Shown here: in pieces, positions 49,389 to 58,197 of the stretch
Layout of the letters: every line of letters begins with the position of its first letter
Position numbering within the stretch: the first letter of the stretch is position 1
Assembly (NCBI RefSeq): GCF_009753675.1
Contig: NZ_WQLV01000001.1
Coordinates: 310,001 to 374,000, forward strand
DNA length: 64,000 nucleotides
Direction: 5' to 3'
Source of the DNA: Parasedimentitalea huanghaiensis
Lineage (GTDB): Bacteria; Pseudomonadota; Alphaproteobacteria; Rhodobacterales; Rhodobacteraceae
Made by a program: the position numbers and the translations under genes
The notes under the pieces: model-generated
Told to the model about the DNA's origin: nothing
Seen by the model: the letters and a program-made list of their open reading frames with translations, nothing else
Databases searched by the model: none

Positions 49389-49403
49389 TTAGAACAGTTC
49401 TAA
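49389..49403. promoter_or_regulatory. Irr/ICE-type palindrome upstream of iscR
   Basis: TTAGAACAGTTCTAA is a perfect palindrome matching the core of the alphaproteobacterial iron control element (TTTAGAA-N-TTCTAAA) bound by Irr. A TTGACG at 49367-49372 followed 17 bases later by TAGAAC would place the -10 inside the palindrome, so Irr binding would block the isc-suf promoter. Confidence 0.7.
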
Positions 49404-49506
49404 ATACTGGCGCAAGCTAATGCATTGCACTGTGTCGCTGAGATACTCAACGATGTGGTGAAGGTCAATGTTTTCGCAAGGCTCAATCCGTTTGGAGACC
49501 ATAAAC

Positions 49507-49968
49507 ATGAAGCTTTCGACAAAAGGACGCTATGCGATGGTGGCCTTGGCCGACATAGCGTTGCATTCAGAAGGCAATTTGGTTGTTCTTGGCGATATCG
49601 CCAAACGTCAGGATGTTTCACTTCCTTATCTGGAGCAGCTCTTTGTAAAACTTCGTCGGGCAGAACTAGTTTGCTCGGTGCGCGGGCCAGGTGGTGGCTA
49701 TCGTTTGGCGAGACCTGCTTCGGAAATTAGAGTTGTCGACATATTGTCGGCAGTGGATGAAACTGTCGATGCTATGCATAAAGGAGCGGGTGCTTCTGGT
49801 GGTGCTTCCGGTAGTCGTGCACAGTCTTTAACCAACCGCTTGTGGGAAGGTTTAAGCGCACATGTCTATGTTTTTCTTCACCAAACCCGATTGTCGGATG
49901 TGATAGACAACGAATTGGCACCTTGCCCAGCTGTTCCTAGCTTGTTTTCGGTTGTTGACGCGGAATGA
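49507..49968 (+). CDS. iscR: Rrf2-family regulator IscR
   Basis: IscR controls iron-sulfur assembly genes. The 153-residue protein has the Rrf2 winged helix (MKLSTKGRYAMVALADIALH at the start, VSLPYLEQLFVKLRRAELV as recognition region, VRGPGGGYRLARP as wing). The region that carries three cysteines and a histidine for the 2Fe-2S cluster in E. coli IscR reads MHKGAGASGGASGSRAQSL here: none of the cysteines are present. This agrees with reports on the Rhodobacter-type IscR, which binds its cluster differently. The start at 49507 follows GGAGA. It is the first gene of the isc-suf operon. Confidence 0.92.
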   Translation: MKLSTKGRYAMVALADIALHSEGNLVVLGDIAKRQDVSLPYLEQLFVKLRRAELVCSVRGPGGGYRLARPASEIRVVDILSAVDETVDAMHKGAGASGGASGSRAQSLTNRLWEGLSAHVYVFLHQTRLSDVIDNELAPCPAVPSLFSVVDAE

Positions 49969-50023
49969 ATGCTTCACAAGACAATTCTGTTGCTAGACGA
50001 CACAGCTTGGAAAACATACATCC

Positions 50024-51067
50024 ATGACTAGGATTTATCTGGATCATAACGCGACTACGCTCTTACGGCCCGAAGCGCGCGCTGCCATGATTGGAGCAAT
50101 GGACGTTTGTGGAAATCCGTCTTCGGTACATGGTGAAGGCCGTGCTGCTAAAGCTTTGGTTGAGAACGCACGTGCTCAAGTTGCATCCGCCGTTGGTGCG
50201 GATGGCGCAGATATAGTATTCACCTCTGGTTCGACTGAAGGTGCCTCGTTGGCCTGTAGCGGGCGTGGCTTACAGGGCTCAGTAGTTGAACATGATGCTG
50301 TAAGAGCTTGGATAGATGAAGTTCTACCCGTTTCGACGGATGGAGTGGTTTCGGTCAAAGACCCTAAGAACTCGGTACTGCAGTTTGCCAATTCTGAAAC
50401 TGGTATTTTGCAGAAATTGCCGCAAGGTCTTGCCGTGACCGACGCCACCCAGGCATTTGGAAAACTGCCGATTGCGTTTAACTGGATGGACGCCACTATG
50501 GCGCTGATTTCTGCTCATAAGCTAGGCGGTCCCAAAGGGGTTGGTGCAGTGGTATTGAAGCGAGGTACCGAACTAAAGACCCAAATAAAAGGAGGCGGGC
50601 AGGAGATGGGGCGACGGTCCGGTACCGAAAACGTAATCGGGATCGCTGGGTTTGGAGCTGCCGCTGAAGCCGCAAGTCGAGATTTAGAAAATGGTGTCTG
50701 GGAGCGGGTAGAGGGGCTGCGAAATCTTCTTGAACAGGCCCTTGCGGCTGGAACTAAAGATACTATTTTTGTCGGGAATTCTGCAAGGCGCCTGCCAAAC
50801 ACATCGTGTTTTGCGACGCCTGGTTGGAAAGGCGAGACACAGGTAATGCAAATGGACTTGGCCGGTTTTGCGATAAGCGCTGGTTCAGCCTGTTCTAGCG
50901 GAAAGGTACGTGCAAGCACAGTCCTGACCGCTATGGGATACGATGAGACAACTGCCCAGGGCGCCATAAGGCTGTCACTTGGCCCCGAAACATGCGAAAG
51001 CGACGTGCTGCGGTTTGCAGACACTTGGCTGGCAAAAGAGAAGATATTCCGCGCTCGGGTAGCGTGA
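50024..51067 (+). CDS. cysteine desulfurase, NifS/IscS type
   Basis: PLP enzyme that takes sulfur from cysteine for cluster assembly. The 347-residue protein shows IYLDHNATT at the N-terminus, the PLP lysine in SAHKLGGPKG, and the persulfide cysteine in SAGSACSSGKV. At 347 residues it is shorter than typical IscS (about 400), but the core motifs are intact. It lies 55 bases after iscR. A second desulfurase (sufS) ends the same operon, so two sulfur donors serve one system. Confidence 0.9.
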   Translation: MTRIYLDHNATTLLRPEARAAMIGAMDVCGNPSSVHGEGRAAKALVENARAQVASAVGADGADIVFTSGSTEGASLACSGRGLQGSVVEHDAVRAWIDEVLPVSTDGVVSVKDPKNSVLQFANSETGILQKLPQGLAVTDATQAFGKLPIAFNWMDATMALISAHKLGGPKGVGAVVLKRGTELKTQIKGGGQEMGRRSGTENVIGIAGFGAAAEAASRDLENGVWERVEGLRNLLEQALAAGTKDTIFVGNSARRLPNTSCFATPGWKGETQVMQMDLAGFAISAGSACSSGKVRASTVLTAMGYDETTAQGAIRLSLGPETCESDVLRFADTWLAKEKIFRARVA

Positions 51068-51082
51068 GTCTAGGAGACTAAA

Positions 51083-52606
51083 ATGGTTGCTTTGGATCAG
51101 ACACAAGTAAAAGACGGCGTTGATCAAGAGACTGTCGATGCCGTTCGGGAAGTGGGCGGCGAATACAAATACGGCTGGGAAACCGAGATTGAAATGGAAT
51201 ACGCGCCTAAAGGTGTGTCGCCGGATATTGTCCGACTAATTTCGGAGAAGAATGAAGAGCCCGAATGGATGACAGAATGGCGTTTGCAAGCTTACGAACG
51301 CTGGCTTCAGAAAGAAGAACCAACCTGGGCCATGGTGAATTATCCGAAAATTGATTTTCAGGATATCTACTATTATGCCCGCCCAAAATCGATGGATGTC
51401 AAGCCAAAGTCACTTGAAGAGGTCGATCCTAAGCTCCTGGCTACATACGAAAAACTTGGAATCCCCTTGAGAGAGCAAATGATACTTGCCGGTGTTGAAG
51501 GCGCCGAAAAAGCCCCAGCAGAAGGGCGCAAAGTGGCCGTCGATGCGGTTTTTGACTCCGTGTCCATTGGCACGACCTTTAAAGACGAGTTGAAAGCCGC
51601 AGGGGTGATTTTCTGTTCCATTTCGGAAGCGATTAAAGACCATCCTGAACTTGTTAAAAAATACTTGGGAACCGTCGTCCCAGTAACTGATAACTATTAC
51701 GCGACACTGAATTCAGCGGTGTTTTCTGATGGATCATTCGTCTACGTGCCGCCTGGTGTTCGGTGCCCCATGGAACTGTCTACGTATTTCCGTATCAACG
51801 CGGAAAACACTGGCCAGTTTGAGCGTACTTTGATCATCGCTGATAAGGGTTCATACGTCTCTTATCTAGAGGGTTGCACAGCACCTGCTCGTGATACGGC
51901 TCAATTGCATGCAGCTGTGGTTGAAATCATCGTCGAAGAAGACGCCGAAGTAAAATATTCCACAGTGCAGAACTGGTACCCAGGAGATGAAGACGGCAAG
52001 GGCGGAATTTACAATTTCGTGACCAAGAGAGCTGATTGCCGCGGTGACCGATCCAAAGTGATGTGGACACAAGTAGAAACAGGTTCGGCAGTGACCTGGA
52101 AATATCCATCTTGCATCCTACGCGGCGAGGAAAGCCAAGGAGAATTCTACTCGATCGCTATTGCAAACAACATGCAACAGGCTGACACTGGTACCAAAAT
52201 GGTGCACCTCGGCAAAAACACAAAGTCACGTATCGTGTCGAAAGGGATCAGCGCTGGCAAAGCCCAAAATACTTATCGCGGCCTCGTGTCGATGCACAAG
52301 AAGGCTAAGGATGCGCGTAACTACACCCAATGTGATAGTCTGTTAATCGGCGACAAATGTGGTGCCCACACAGTACCCTACATTGAGGTCAAGAATAATT
52401 CTGCACGCGTTGAACATGAGGCAACAACTTCTAAAGTCGACGAAGACCAGCTTTTCTATTGCCGTTCTCGTGGAATGGACGAAGAAGAGGCGGTTGCATT
52501 GGTGGTAAATGGGTTCTGCAAAGATGTTTTGCAGGCCTTGCCGATGGAGTTTGCTATGGAAGCTCAACAGTTAGTGGCAATTTCTCTCGAAGGATCAGTG
52601 GGGTAA
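51083..52606 (+). CDS. sufB: Fe-S cluster assembly scaffold SufB
   Basis: SufB is the scaffold subunit of the SufBC2D complex. The 507-residue protein has the conserved N-terminal helical part ([19 protein letters not shown]), [21 protein letters not shown] in the beta-helix, and the C-terminal core [26 protein letters not shown] with the conserved cysteine. Typical length. It follows the desulfurase by 15 bases. Confidence 0.97.
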   Translation: MVALDQTQVKDGVDQETVDAVREVGGEYKYGWETEIEMEYAPKGVSPDIVRLISEKNEEPEWMTEWRLQAYERWLQKEEPTWAMVNYPKIDFQDIYYYARPKSMDVKPKSLEEVDPKLLATYEKLGIPLREQMILAGVEGAEKAPAEGRKVAVDAVFDSVSIGTTFKDELKAAGVIFCSISEAIKDHPELVKKYLGTVVPVTDNYYATLNSAVFSDGSFVYVPPGVRCPMELSTYFRINAENTGQFERTLIIADKGSYVSYLEGCTAPARDTAQLHAAVVEIIVEEDAEVKYSTVQNWYPGDEDGKGGIYNFVTKRADCRGDRSKVMWTQVETGSAVTWKYPSCILRGEESQGEFYSIAIANNMQQADTGTKMVHLGKNTKSRIVSKGISAGKAQNTYRGLVSMHKKAKDARNYTQCDSLLIGDKCGAHTVPYIEVKNNSARVEHEATTSKVDEDQLFYCRSRGMDEEEAVALVVNGFCKDVLQALPMEFAMEAQQLVAISLEGSVG

Positions 52607-52753
52607 CAACCTCTAACGGGGCAGTCTCATCTGAATTTGTCCTGGTCGGCATCTGCCATCAGGGAGTGATAGACGCCTTGGGGTTATTGGAGGACTAGCC
52701 AATGGCTTGGCCCGCCCCAGGGTAAGTTGAATGTTCGCGATAAGGAGCGAAAA

Positions 52754-53509
52754 ATGTTGAATATCAATAACCTGCACGTCCAACTTGAAGAAGAAGATAA
52801 GCAGATCCTAAAAGGTGTGAACCTGACTGTTGAGCCTGGAAAAGTGCATGCAATTATGGGGCCGAATGGGTCTGGCAAGTCGACACTTTCTTACGTTTTG
52901 TCGGGCAAAGGCGGCTACGAAGTCACTGAAGGTTCAGCCACTCTGGATGGCCAGGACCTGTTGGAACAAGAAGCTGAAGAACGGGCAGCTGCTGGCCTGT
53001 TCTTAGCTTTCCAATATCCTGTTGAAATTCCGGGTGTTGGTAACATGACGTTTCTACGTACTGCAGTGAATGCCCAGCGAAAGGCGCGTGGTGAAGACGA
53101 ATTGAGCGCAGCCGAGTTTTTAAAGGAAGTTCGCGCTCAAGCAAAATCTCTGAAAATCGACGCGGAGATGCTGAAGCGTCCTGTAAACGTTGGATTTTCG
53201 GGAGGTGAGAAAAAGCGCAACGAAATCCTTCAAATGGCGATGCTTCAGCCAAAGATGTGTATTCTGGATGAAACCGACTCTGGTCTGGACGTGGATGCGA
53301 TGAAGTTGGTAGCCGAAGGCGTAAACGCATTGCGTAGTGAGAACCGAGGGTTTCTAGTTATCACACACTACCAACGTTTGTTGGATCACATCAAACCGGA
53401 CGTAGTTCACATCATGGCCAACGGTCGCATTGTGAAAACAGGTGGCCCTGAGCTAGCGCTGGAAGTTGAAAACAACGGTTATGCCGACATTCTGGCAGAG
53501 GTGGAATAA
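52754..53509 (+). CDS. sufC: Fe-S assembly ATPase SufC
   Basis: SufC is the ABC-type ATPase of the SufBC2D complex. The 251-residue protein has the Walker A motif MGPNGSGKSTLSYVL, the ABC signature FSGGEKKRNEI and Walker B LDETDSGLDV. The start at 52754 is decided by AAGGAG six bases upstream. A 147-base gap separates it from sufB; this gap contains a tiny frame for MAWPAPG after a GGAGG (start 52701), which I do not call. The next gene starts at once after its stop. Confidence 0.97.
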   Translation: MLNINNLHVQLEEEDKQILKGVNLTVEPGKVHAIMGPNGSGKSTLSYVLSGKGGYEVTEGSATLDGQDLLEQEAEERAAAGLFLAFQYPVEIPGVGNMTFLRTAVNAQRKARGEDELSAAEFLKEVRAQAKSLKIDAEMLKRPVNVGFSGGEKKRNEILQMAMLQPKMCILDETDSGLDVDAMKLVAEGVNALRSENRGFLVITHYQRLLDHIKPDVVHIMANGRIVKTGGPELALEVENNGYADILAEVE

Positions 53510-54790
53510 ATGGCACTGCCTGAACTGAACCAAACGGCCACTCAAGCACGCCTGTCGTCGCTTTCTCAACCCGAAGGTGGATGCCTTGCTGGTGCACGTC
53601 ATGCGGCGCTGTCGCGCGTTCAGACAACAGGTTTGCCCGGCCGACGTGATGAGTATTGGAAGTATACGCAACCTGATACCTTGGTACAGGCTGTAGCACC
53701 GGAAGCCTCCGTTTTTCATCACGACGAAGAACCGATGTTTGGCGGTTTTGATCGTTTGAAAATTGTGTTCGTTGACGGTGTGTTTGACGAAAGTGCTTCG
53801 GATGATCTGGAACTGGAAGGTGTTCGAATTGACCGTATCTCGGACATTTCGAACCAAGACATACATTGGGCCAAAGACTTGTACGGTGTTCTTGAAGCGC
53901 GTGGGCAATCCCCCGTGGCTCGTCCGTTGGCTGCTTTAAACACCGCGTTTGCCCGCGAAGGTGTTGCAATCCACGTAACAGGTAAACCAAGTAAACCAAT
54001 TAACCTGATCTACATGCACAAATCCGAAAAATCGGATGTAATGTTGCATCATGTGATACGGGTTGACCCTGGAGCCTCGGCTACGATCCTTGAAAACGGT
54101 CCAGCCGCCTCACGGTTTAACAAATGCACCGAAATCGATATCGCTGATGGCGCATCGTTGCATTTAATTTGCGCCCAAGGTCGAGACCACGAACGCCGCG
54201 CTGCAACTCATATGTTCGCCAGGTTGGGCAAGGAAACGACATTTAAGAGCTTTACCTTGACAGTTAACGGCGTGTTGACGCGCAATGAGACTGTCGTAGA
54301 GTTGTTGGGGGATAACGCTGTAGCCCACGTTTCTGGCGCTTGCGTCGGTGACGGTGATTTCCACCACGATGATACGGTTTTTGTGACGCATGATGCGGTC
54401 AATTGCGAAAGCCGACAAGTGTTCAAAAAGGTGCTTCGCAACGGCGCAACAGGGGTATTTCAGGGCAAAATTCTGGTTAAGAACAAGGCGCAAAAAACTG
54501 ATGGATACCAGATCAGCCAAGCGTTGATGCTCGATGATGACAGCCAGTTTCTCGCAAAACCAGAATTGGAAATCTACGCTGATGATGTTGTTTGCTCACA
54601 TGGCTCAACATCAGGAGCGATTGATGAAAATGCCCTGTTCTATCTTAGGTCTAGAGGCATTCCAAATGATGCGGCAACGGACTTGTTGACACTGGCCTTT
54701 CTTGGAGAGGCGGTCGATGAAATCGAAGATCAGGAGATTGCCACAGATATTGTTGAGCGCCTCGAAAACTGGTTGATCCGGCGGCGCTGA
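53510..54790 (+). CDS. sufD: Fe-S cluster assembly protein SufD
   Basis: SufD is the partner of SufB in the scaffold complex. The 426-residue protein has GRRDEYWKYTQP near the N-terminus, a beta-helix core, and the C-terminal motif CSHGSTSGAIDENALFYLRSRGIP with the conserved histidine. The ATG directly follows the sufC stop, and the stop overlaps the next ATG by one base, consistent with tight co-translation. Confidence 0.95.
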   Translation: MALPELNQTATQARLSSLSQPEGGCLAGARHAALSRVQTTGLPGRRDEYWKYTQPDTLVQAVAPEASVFHHDEEPMFGGFDRLKIVFVDGVFDESASDDLELEGVRIDRISDISNQDIHWAKDLYGVLEARGQSPVARPLAALNTAFAREGVAIHVTGKPSKPINLIYMHKSEKSDVMLHHVIRVDPGASATILENGPAASRFNKCTEIDIADGASLHLICAQGRDHERRAATHMFARLGKETTFKSFTLTVNGVLTRNETVVELLGDNAVAHVSGACVGDGDFHHDDTVFVTHDAVNCESRQVFKKVLRNGATGVFQGKILVKNKAQKTDGYQISQALMLDDDSQFLAKPELEIYADDVVCSHGSTSGAIDENALFYLRSRGIPNDAATDLLTLAFLGEAVDEIEDQEIATDIVERLENWLIRRR

Positions 54791-55275
54791 TGTCGGTTAT
54801 TGCTGATATTGCTGCCACATATAGAAGGCCGCGCCGCGTTGTGGCGCGTCTTTTGTTGAACGGAAAACGAGAAGACAGCGCATTGGCAATCCTGATGGGT
54901 AGCTGCATTTTTGCTTTTGTTTCTCAGATGCCAAATTTGGCGCGCAAGGCGCATTTGGACGGACAAGAGCTCAATATGTTGCTTGGCGGGGCGCTGTTTG
55001 GTTGGATATTTATAGCGCCACTGATGTTGTATACTGTTTCATGGCTGACGCATTTGGTGGCCCGCTTGATTGGCGGTGAAGGCGATAGTTTTGGGGCCAG
55101 AATCTCGCTGTTTTGGGCAATGTTATCAGCCAGCCCATTGATACTTCTTAACGGTCTAACAGCTGGGTTTATCGGACCCAGCCCAGCCCTGAACCTGGTT
55201 GGCATACTTTGGTTGGTGTTTTTTTTGTGGTTTTGGATTTCCGGTTTGTTCGTAGCGTACTGGAGCAAACAATGA
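54790..55275 (+). CDS. Yip1-family membrane protein (first of two)
   Basis: This 161-residue membrane protein has about four helices (around residues 32-48, 62-85, 105-127 and 133-155) and the look of the YIP1 domain family in bacteria. The function is unknown. It sits inside the suf operon, overlapping sufD by one base and its paralogue by an ATGA junction, so its expression is locked to iron-sulfur assembly. Confidence 0.75.
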   Translation: MSVIADIAATYRRPRRVVARLLLNGKREDSALAILMGSCIFAFVSQMPNLARKAHLDGQELNMLLGGALFGWIFIAPLMLYTVSWLTHLVARLIGGEGDSFGARISLFWAMLSASPLILLNGLTAGFIGPSPALNLVGILWLVFFLWFWISGLFVAYWSKQ

Positions 55276-55859
55276 ACATACAGCTACAGTCTCTGGTGAT
55301 GTTAACACTCACCGCACCAGACCAAGCTGCAGGTAAGATTCTAACCTTTGAATGGCCTAGGCAAGTCCTTTGGACTGGTCTCATATTGGCAATTGCCCTA
55401 AATTCAATGGTTTACTCTTTTCAGGAACTTATGTTTCCTCTCCCCAGTGATTTAGGCCTCCCTAAACTCTCGCCACTTACTTACTTCGGCGTAATGTTGG
55501 CCATTCAAGTGGTGTTCGTATGTGCGCTAGTTGTTATGGGACGTTGGCTAGGAGGGCAGGGTAGTCTTGAAAACCTTCTGGTCCTCGTTGTTTGGCTTCA
55601 ACTGCTTCAGGTCGCTTTGCAGATCGTCATGACGCTGCTATTTCTTGTAGCCCCCTTGTTGGCAGGTCTCTTGAACCTTGCTGCAACGCTGTTTGGGCTA
55701 TACATATTTGCAAATTTTATCAACGAAGCGCACCGGCTGGGTTCCCTGTGGCGAGCTTTTGGCGTTTTGTTGATGGCCAGCATTGCCATTGCATTAGTGC
55801 TGTCGTTTATTCTAGGCCTCGCAGGGCCTTCCTTACTAGGACTTTCTGCCAATGTTTGA
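55272..55859 (+). CDS. Yip1-family membrane protein (second of two)
   Basis: The 195-residue membrane protein has about five hydrophobic helices (around 33-50, 70-92, 104-125, 126-148 and 162-185) and is similar in layout to the gene before it. The start at 55272 overlaps the previous stop (ATGA). Its end overlaps the sufS start by eight bases. Membrane pairs of this type appear embedded in suf operons of Rhodobacterales as I remember, but no role in cluster assembly has been shown. Confidence 0.75.
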   Translation: MNIQLQSLVMLTLTAPDQAAGKILTFEWPRQVLWTGLILAIALNSMVYSFQELMFPLPSDLGLPKLSPLTYFGVMLAIQVVFVCALVVMGRWLGGQGSLENLLVLVVWLQLLQVALQIVMTLLFLVAPLLAGLLNLAATLFGLYIFANFINEAHRLGSLWRAFGVLLMASIAIALVLSFILGLAGPSLLGLSANV

Positions 55860-57072
55860 CGTGGACAAAATCCGTTCCGATTTCCCGATCCTCTCGCGAG
55901 AAGTGAATGGAAAACCCTTGGTCTATCTGGACAACGGTGCTTCAGCACAAAAGCCAAAAGTGGTTATTGATGCAATAACACGGGCCTACGCAGAGGAATA
56001 TTCCAATGTACACCGGGGCTTACACTTCCTTTCTAACCTGGCAACAGAAAAGTACGAGGCGGTTCGACAAACCGTATCGCAGTTTTTGAATGCTGGTGAC
56101 GAAAATACAATTGTTCTGAATTCGGGTACGACTGAGGGCATCAATCTCGTGGCCTATGGTTGGGCAATGCCTCATCTCGAGCCTGGCGATGAAATCGTAT
56201 TAAGCGTCATGGAACATCATGCCAACATAGTTCCTTGGCACTTACTGCGCGAGCGTCAGGGAGTAGTGTTGAAGTGGGTTGATCTTGAAGCTGACGGCAG
56301 CTTGGACCCACAGGCCGTAATTGACGCAATCGGGCCCAAAACAAAACTGGTTGCAATTACTCAATGTTCCAACGTTTTGGGAACCGTTGTAGATGTAAAA
56401 TCTATCACACAGGCCTCACAAGCGAAGGGCGTCCCAGTACTGGTGGATGGGTCTCAAGGGGCAGTTCATATGCCTGTGGACGTTCAGGACATAGGTTGCG
56501 ACTTCTATGCGATCACAGGACACAAACTTTACGGACCATCTGGTTCAGGAGCCATTTACATACGACCTGAGAGAATGGCTCAAATGCGTCCATTCATAGG
56601 TGGCGGTGACATGATCAAAGAAGTTACCAAAGACCACGTTACCTATAATGACCCACCAATGAAATTCGAAGCTGGCACGCCAGGTATTGTCCAAACGATT
56701 GGTTTTGGTGTTGCGCTGGACTACATGATGAATTTGGGGATGGAGAACATCGCAGCGCACGAAGCAATGTTGCGCGACTATACCACTCGACGCTTTGCAG
56801 AATTGAATTGGCTGAAGGTTCAAGGGCAAGCGGTTGGCAAGGCTGCGATTTTCAGCTTCACAATGGAGGGCGCTGCTCATGCGCACGACATTTCGACTAT
56901 CCTTGATAAGAAAGGTGTAGCGGTCCGGGCCGGACATCACTGTGCAGGTCCGTTGATGGAACATCTGGGTGTCTCAGCAACGTGTCGAGCATCGTTTGGA
57001 CTATACAACACTAAGGCTGAAATTGATACGCTTATAGAAGCGCTTGATCTGGCACATGATTTGTTTGGTTGA
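55852..57072 (+). CDS. sufS: cysteine desulfurase SufS
   Basis: SufS is the type II cysteine desulfurase of the Suf system. The 406-residue protein has VYLDNGASAQKP at the N-terminus, MEHHANIVPWHLL, the PLP lysine in TGHKLYGPSGSGAIYI and the active cysteine in RAGHHCAGPLM. The sulfur acceptor SufE or SufU and the carriers SufA/SufT are not in the window; a long intergenic stretch follows. It overlaps the Yip1-like gene before it by eight bases. Confidence 0.95.
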   Translation: MFDVDKIRSDFPILSREVNGKPLVYLDNGASAQKPKVVIDAITRAYAEEYSNVHRGLHFLSNLATEKYEAVRQTVSQFLNAGDENTIVLNSGTTEGINLVAYGWAMPHLEPGDEIVLSVMEHHANIVPWHLLRERQGVVLKWVDLEADGSLDPQAVIDAIGPKTKLVAITQCSNVLGTVVDVKSITQASQAKGVPVLVDGSQGAVHMPVDVQDIGCDFYAITGHKLYGPSGSGAIYIRPERMAQMRPFIGGGDMIKEVTKDHVTYNDPPMKFEAGTPGIVQTIGFGVALDYMMNLGMENIAAHEAMLRDYTTRRFAELNWLKVQGQAVGKAAIFSFTMEGAAHAHDISTILDKKGVAVRAGHHCAGPLMEHLGVSATCRASFGLYNTKAEIDTLIEALDLAHDLFG

Positions 57073-57132
57073 CCGGCTTTGTAGTTGGTTAGAGAACTGC
57101 AGCTAAACGCCGTGTAAGCAATTTCTACGAGC

Positions 57133-57169
57133 ACGGTGCGGCAGCCAGACACCTAATTAGCCGCACCGT
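57133..57169 (+). terminator. hairpin downstream of sufS
   Basis: ACGGTGCGGC (57133-57142) pairs with GCCGCACCGT (57160-57169) around a 17-base loop, followed by CTTT. The U-tract is short, so it is a moderate terminator for the isc-suf operon. Confidence 0.55.
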
Positions 57170-57315
57170 CTTTGGCATTTCTGGGCCAGAGAAATCATTG
57201 CGTTTTAACTCTCGGAAGGTCGCTCACAGCAAAACAGCTAAATTCATCGTATAATCGGTATTATGTCATATCGGTAAAGGATCATCTGAAGGTATTTGAT
57301 ACCGCACCTTCAACA

Positions 57316-58179
57316 TTATGATCTCAATGGACGCATCAAACCTTCTTGCGCAACGCTGGCCACTAACTGACCGTCCTGAGTATAAATTGAACCACGATTG
57401 AATCCACGACCTCCGCCAGCAAACGGTGAATCCATTGAATACAAATGCCAGTTTTCAAAATGAACTGGTGCATGAAACCACATTGTATGATCCAGGCTCG
57501 CGGTCATAGCTTCAGGACGATACCAGGTTAACCCATGTGGCCGTAACGCAGATCCGAGTAAGCCAAAATCAGATGCATAGGCCATCAAAATGTGCTGCAG
57601 TTGCGGATTAGCTCCTTTGGCTGCTTCCATTCGTATCCACATGTGGTTGATATCGCTGGTCTCCACAGGATTAAGTGGATCGCGCGGATCAACTTCTCGA
57701 ATTTCGAACGGACGCTCGCGTGTGAATTCAGTTCTTTGGCTCGATTCTATACGATGTGCGTGCTGGCTGTGCTGCTCAGCCCTGGAAACCAATTGATCAG
57801 GTTCAGGAACGTTCGGTATAGAATGCTGATGCTGCCAACCACTTTCTGAAATGTGAAACGAAGCAGCAAGGTTCAAAATCTGCTTACCATTCTGCATAGC
57901 GACGACACGCCTGGTCGTAAAACTACCACCATCTCGGGATGGATCTACTTCATAGATCACTGGCAATGACGGATCACCAGCCCGAATGAAGTAGGCATGA
58001 AGCGAATGACATAGCCTGTCTGGTACAGTGGCATAAGCTGCTGCCAATGCCTGCGCAATGACTTGTCCCCCGTAGATACGGGTTGGCGTCTCTCCGCCCG
58101 ATCCAATACCTCGATACAGATTTCGATCTAGCCGTTCTAAGTCAAGCAAGTTGAGTAAGATCAGTGCAGCATCAGTCAC
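57316..58179 (-). CDS. tesB: acyl-CoA thioesterase II
   Basis: TesB hydrolyses acyl-CoA to free fatty acid and CoA with a double hotdog fold. The 287-residue protein has GGETPTRIYGGQVIAQALAAA in the first hotdog and ASLDHTMWFHAP and FAGGGRGFNRGSIYTQDGQLVASVAQEGL in the second, which contain the Asp/Thr/Gln catalytic groups. It is followed 18 bases away (upstream gene) by the beta-lactamase-fold hydrolase on the same strand, forming a lipid-related gene group. Confidence 0.95.
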   Translation of the reverse strand: MTDAALILLNLLDLERLDRNLYRGIGSGGETPTRIYGGQVIAQALAAAYATVPDRLCHSLHAYFIRAGDPSLPVIYEVDPSRDGGSFTTRRVVAMQNGKQILNLAASFHISESGWQHQHSIPNVPEPDQLVSRAEQHSQHAHRIESSQRTEFTRERPFEIREVDPRDPLNPVETSDINHMWIRMEAAKGANPQLQHILMAYASDFGLLGSALRPHGLTWYRPEAMTASLDHTMWFHAPVHFENWHLYSMDSPFAGGGRGFNRGSIYTQDGQLVASVAQEGLMRPLRS

Positions 58180-58197
58180 TTACAGCTCTCCCTTAAT

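Noticed and set aside
52701-52724. Tiny frame for MAWPAPG after a GGAGG between sufB and sufC
   Set aside because: It is too short to support; it may be a remnant or a chance site. sufC has its own good ribosome site.
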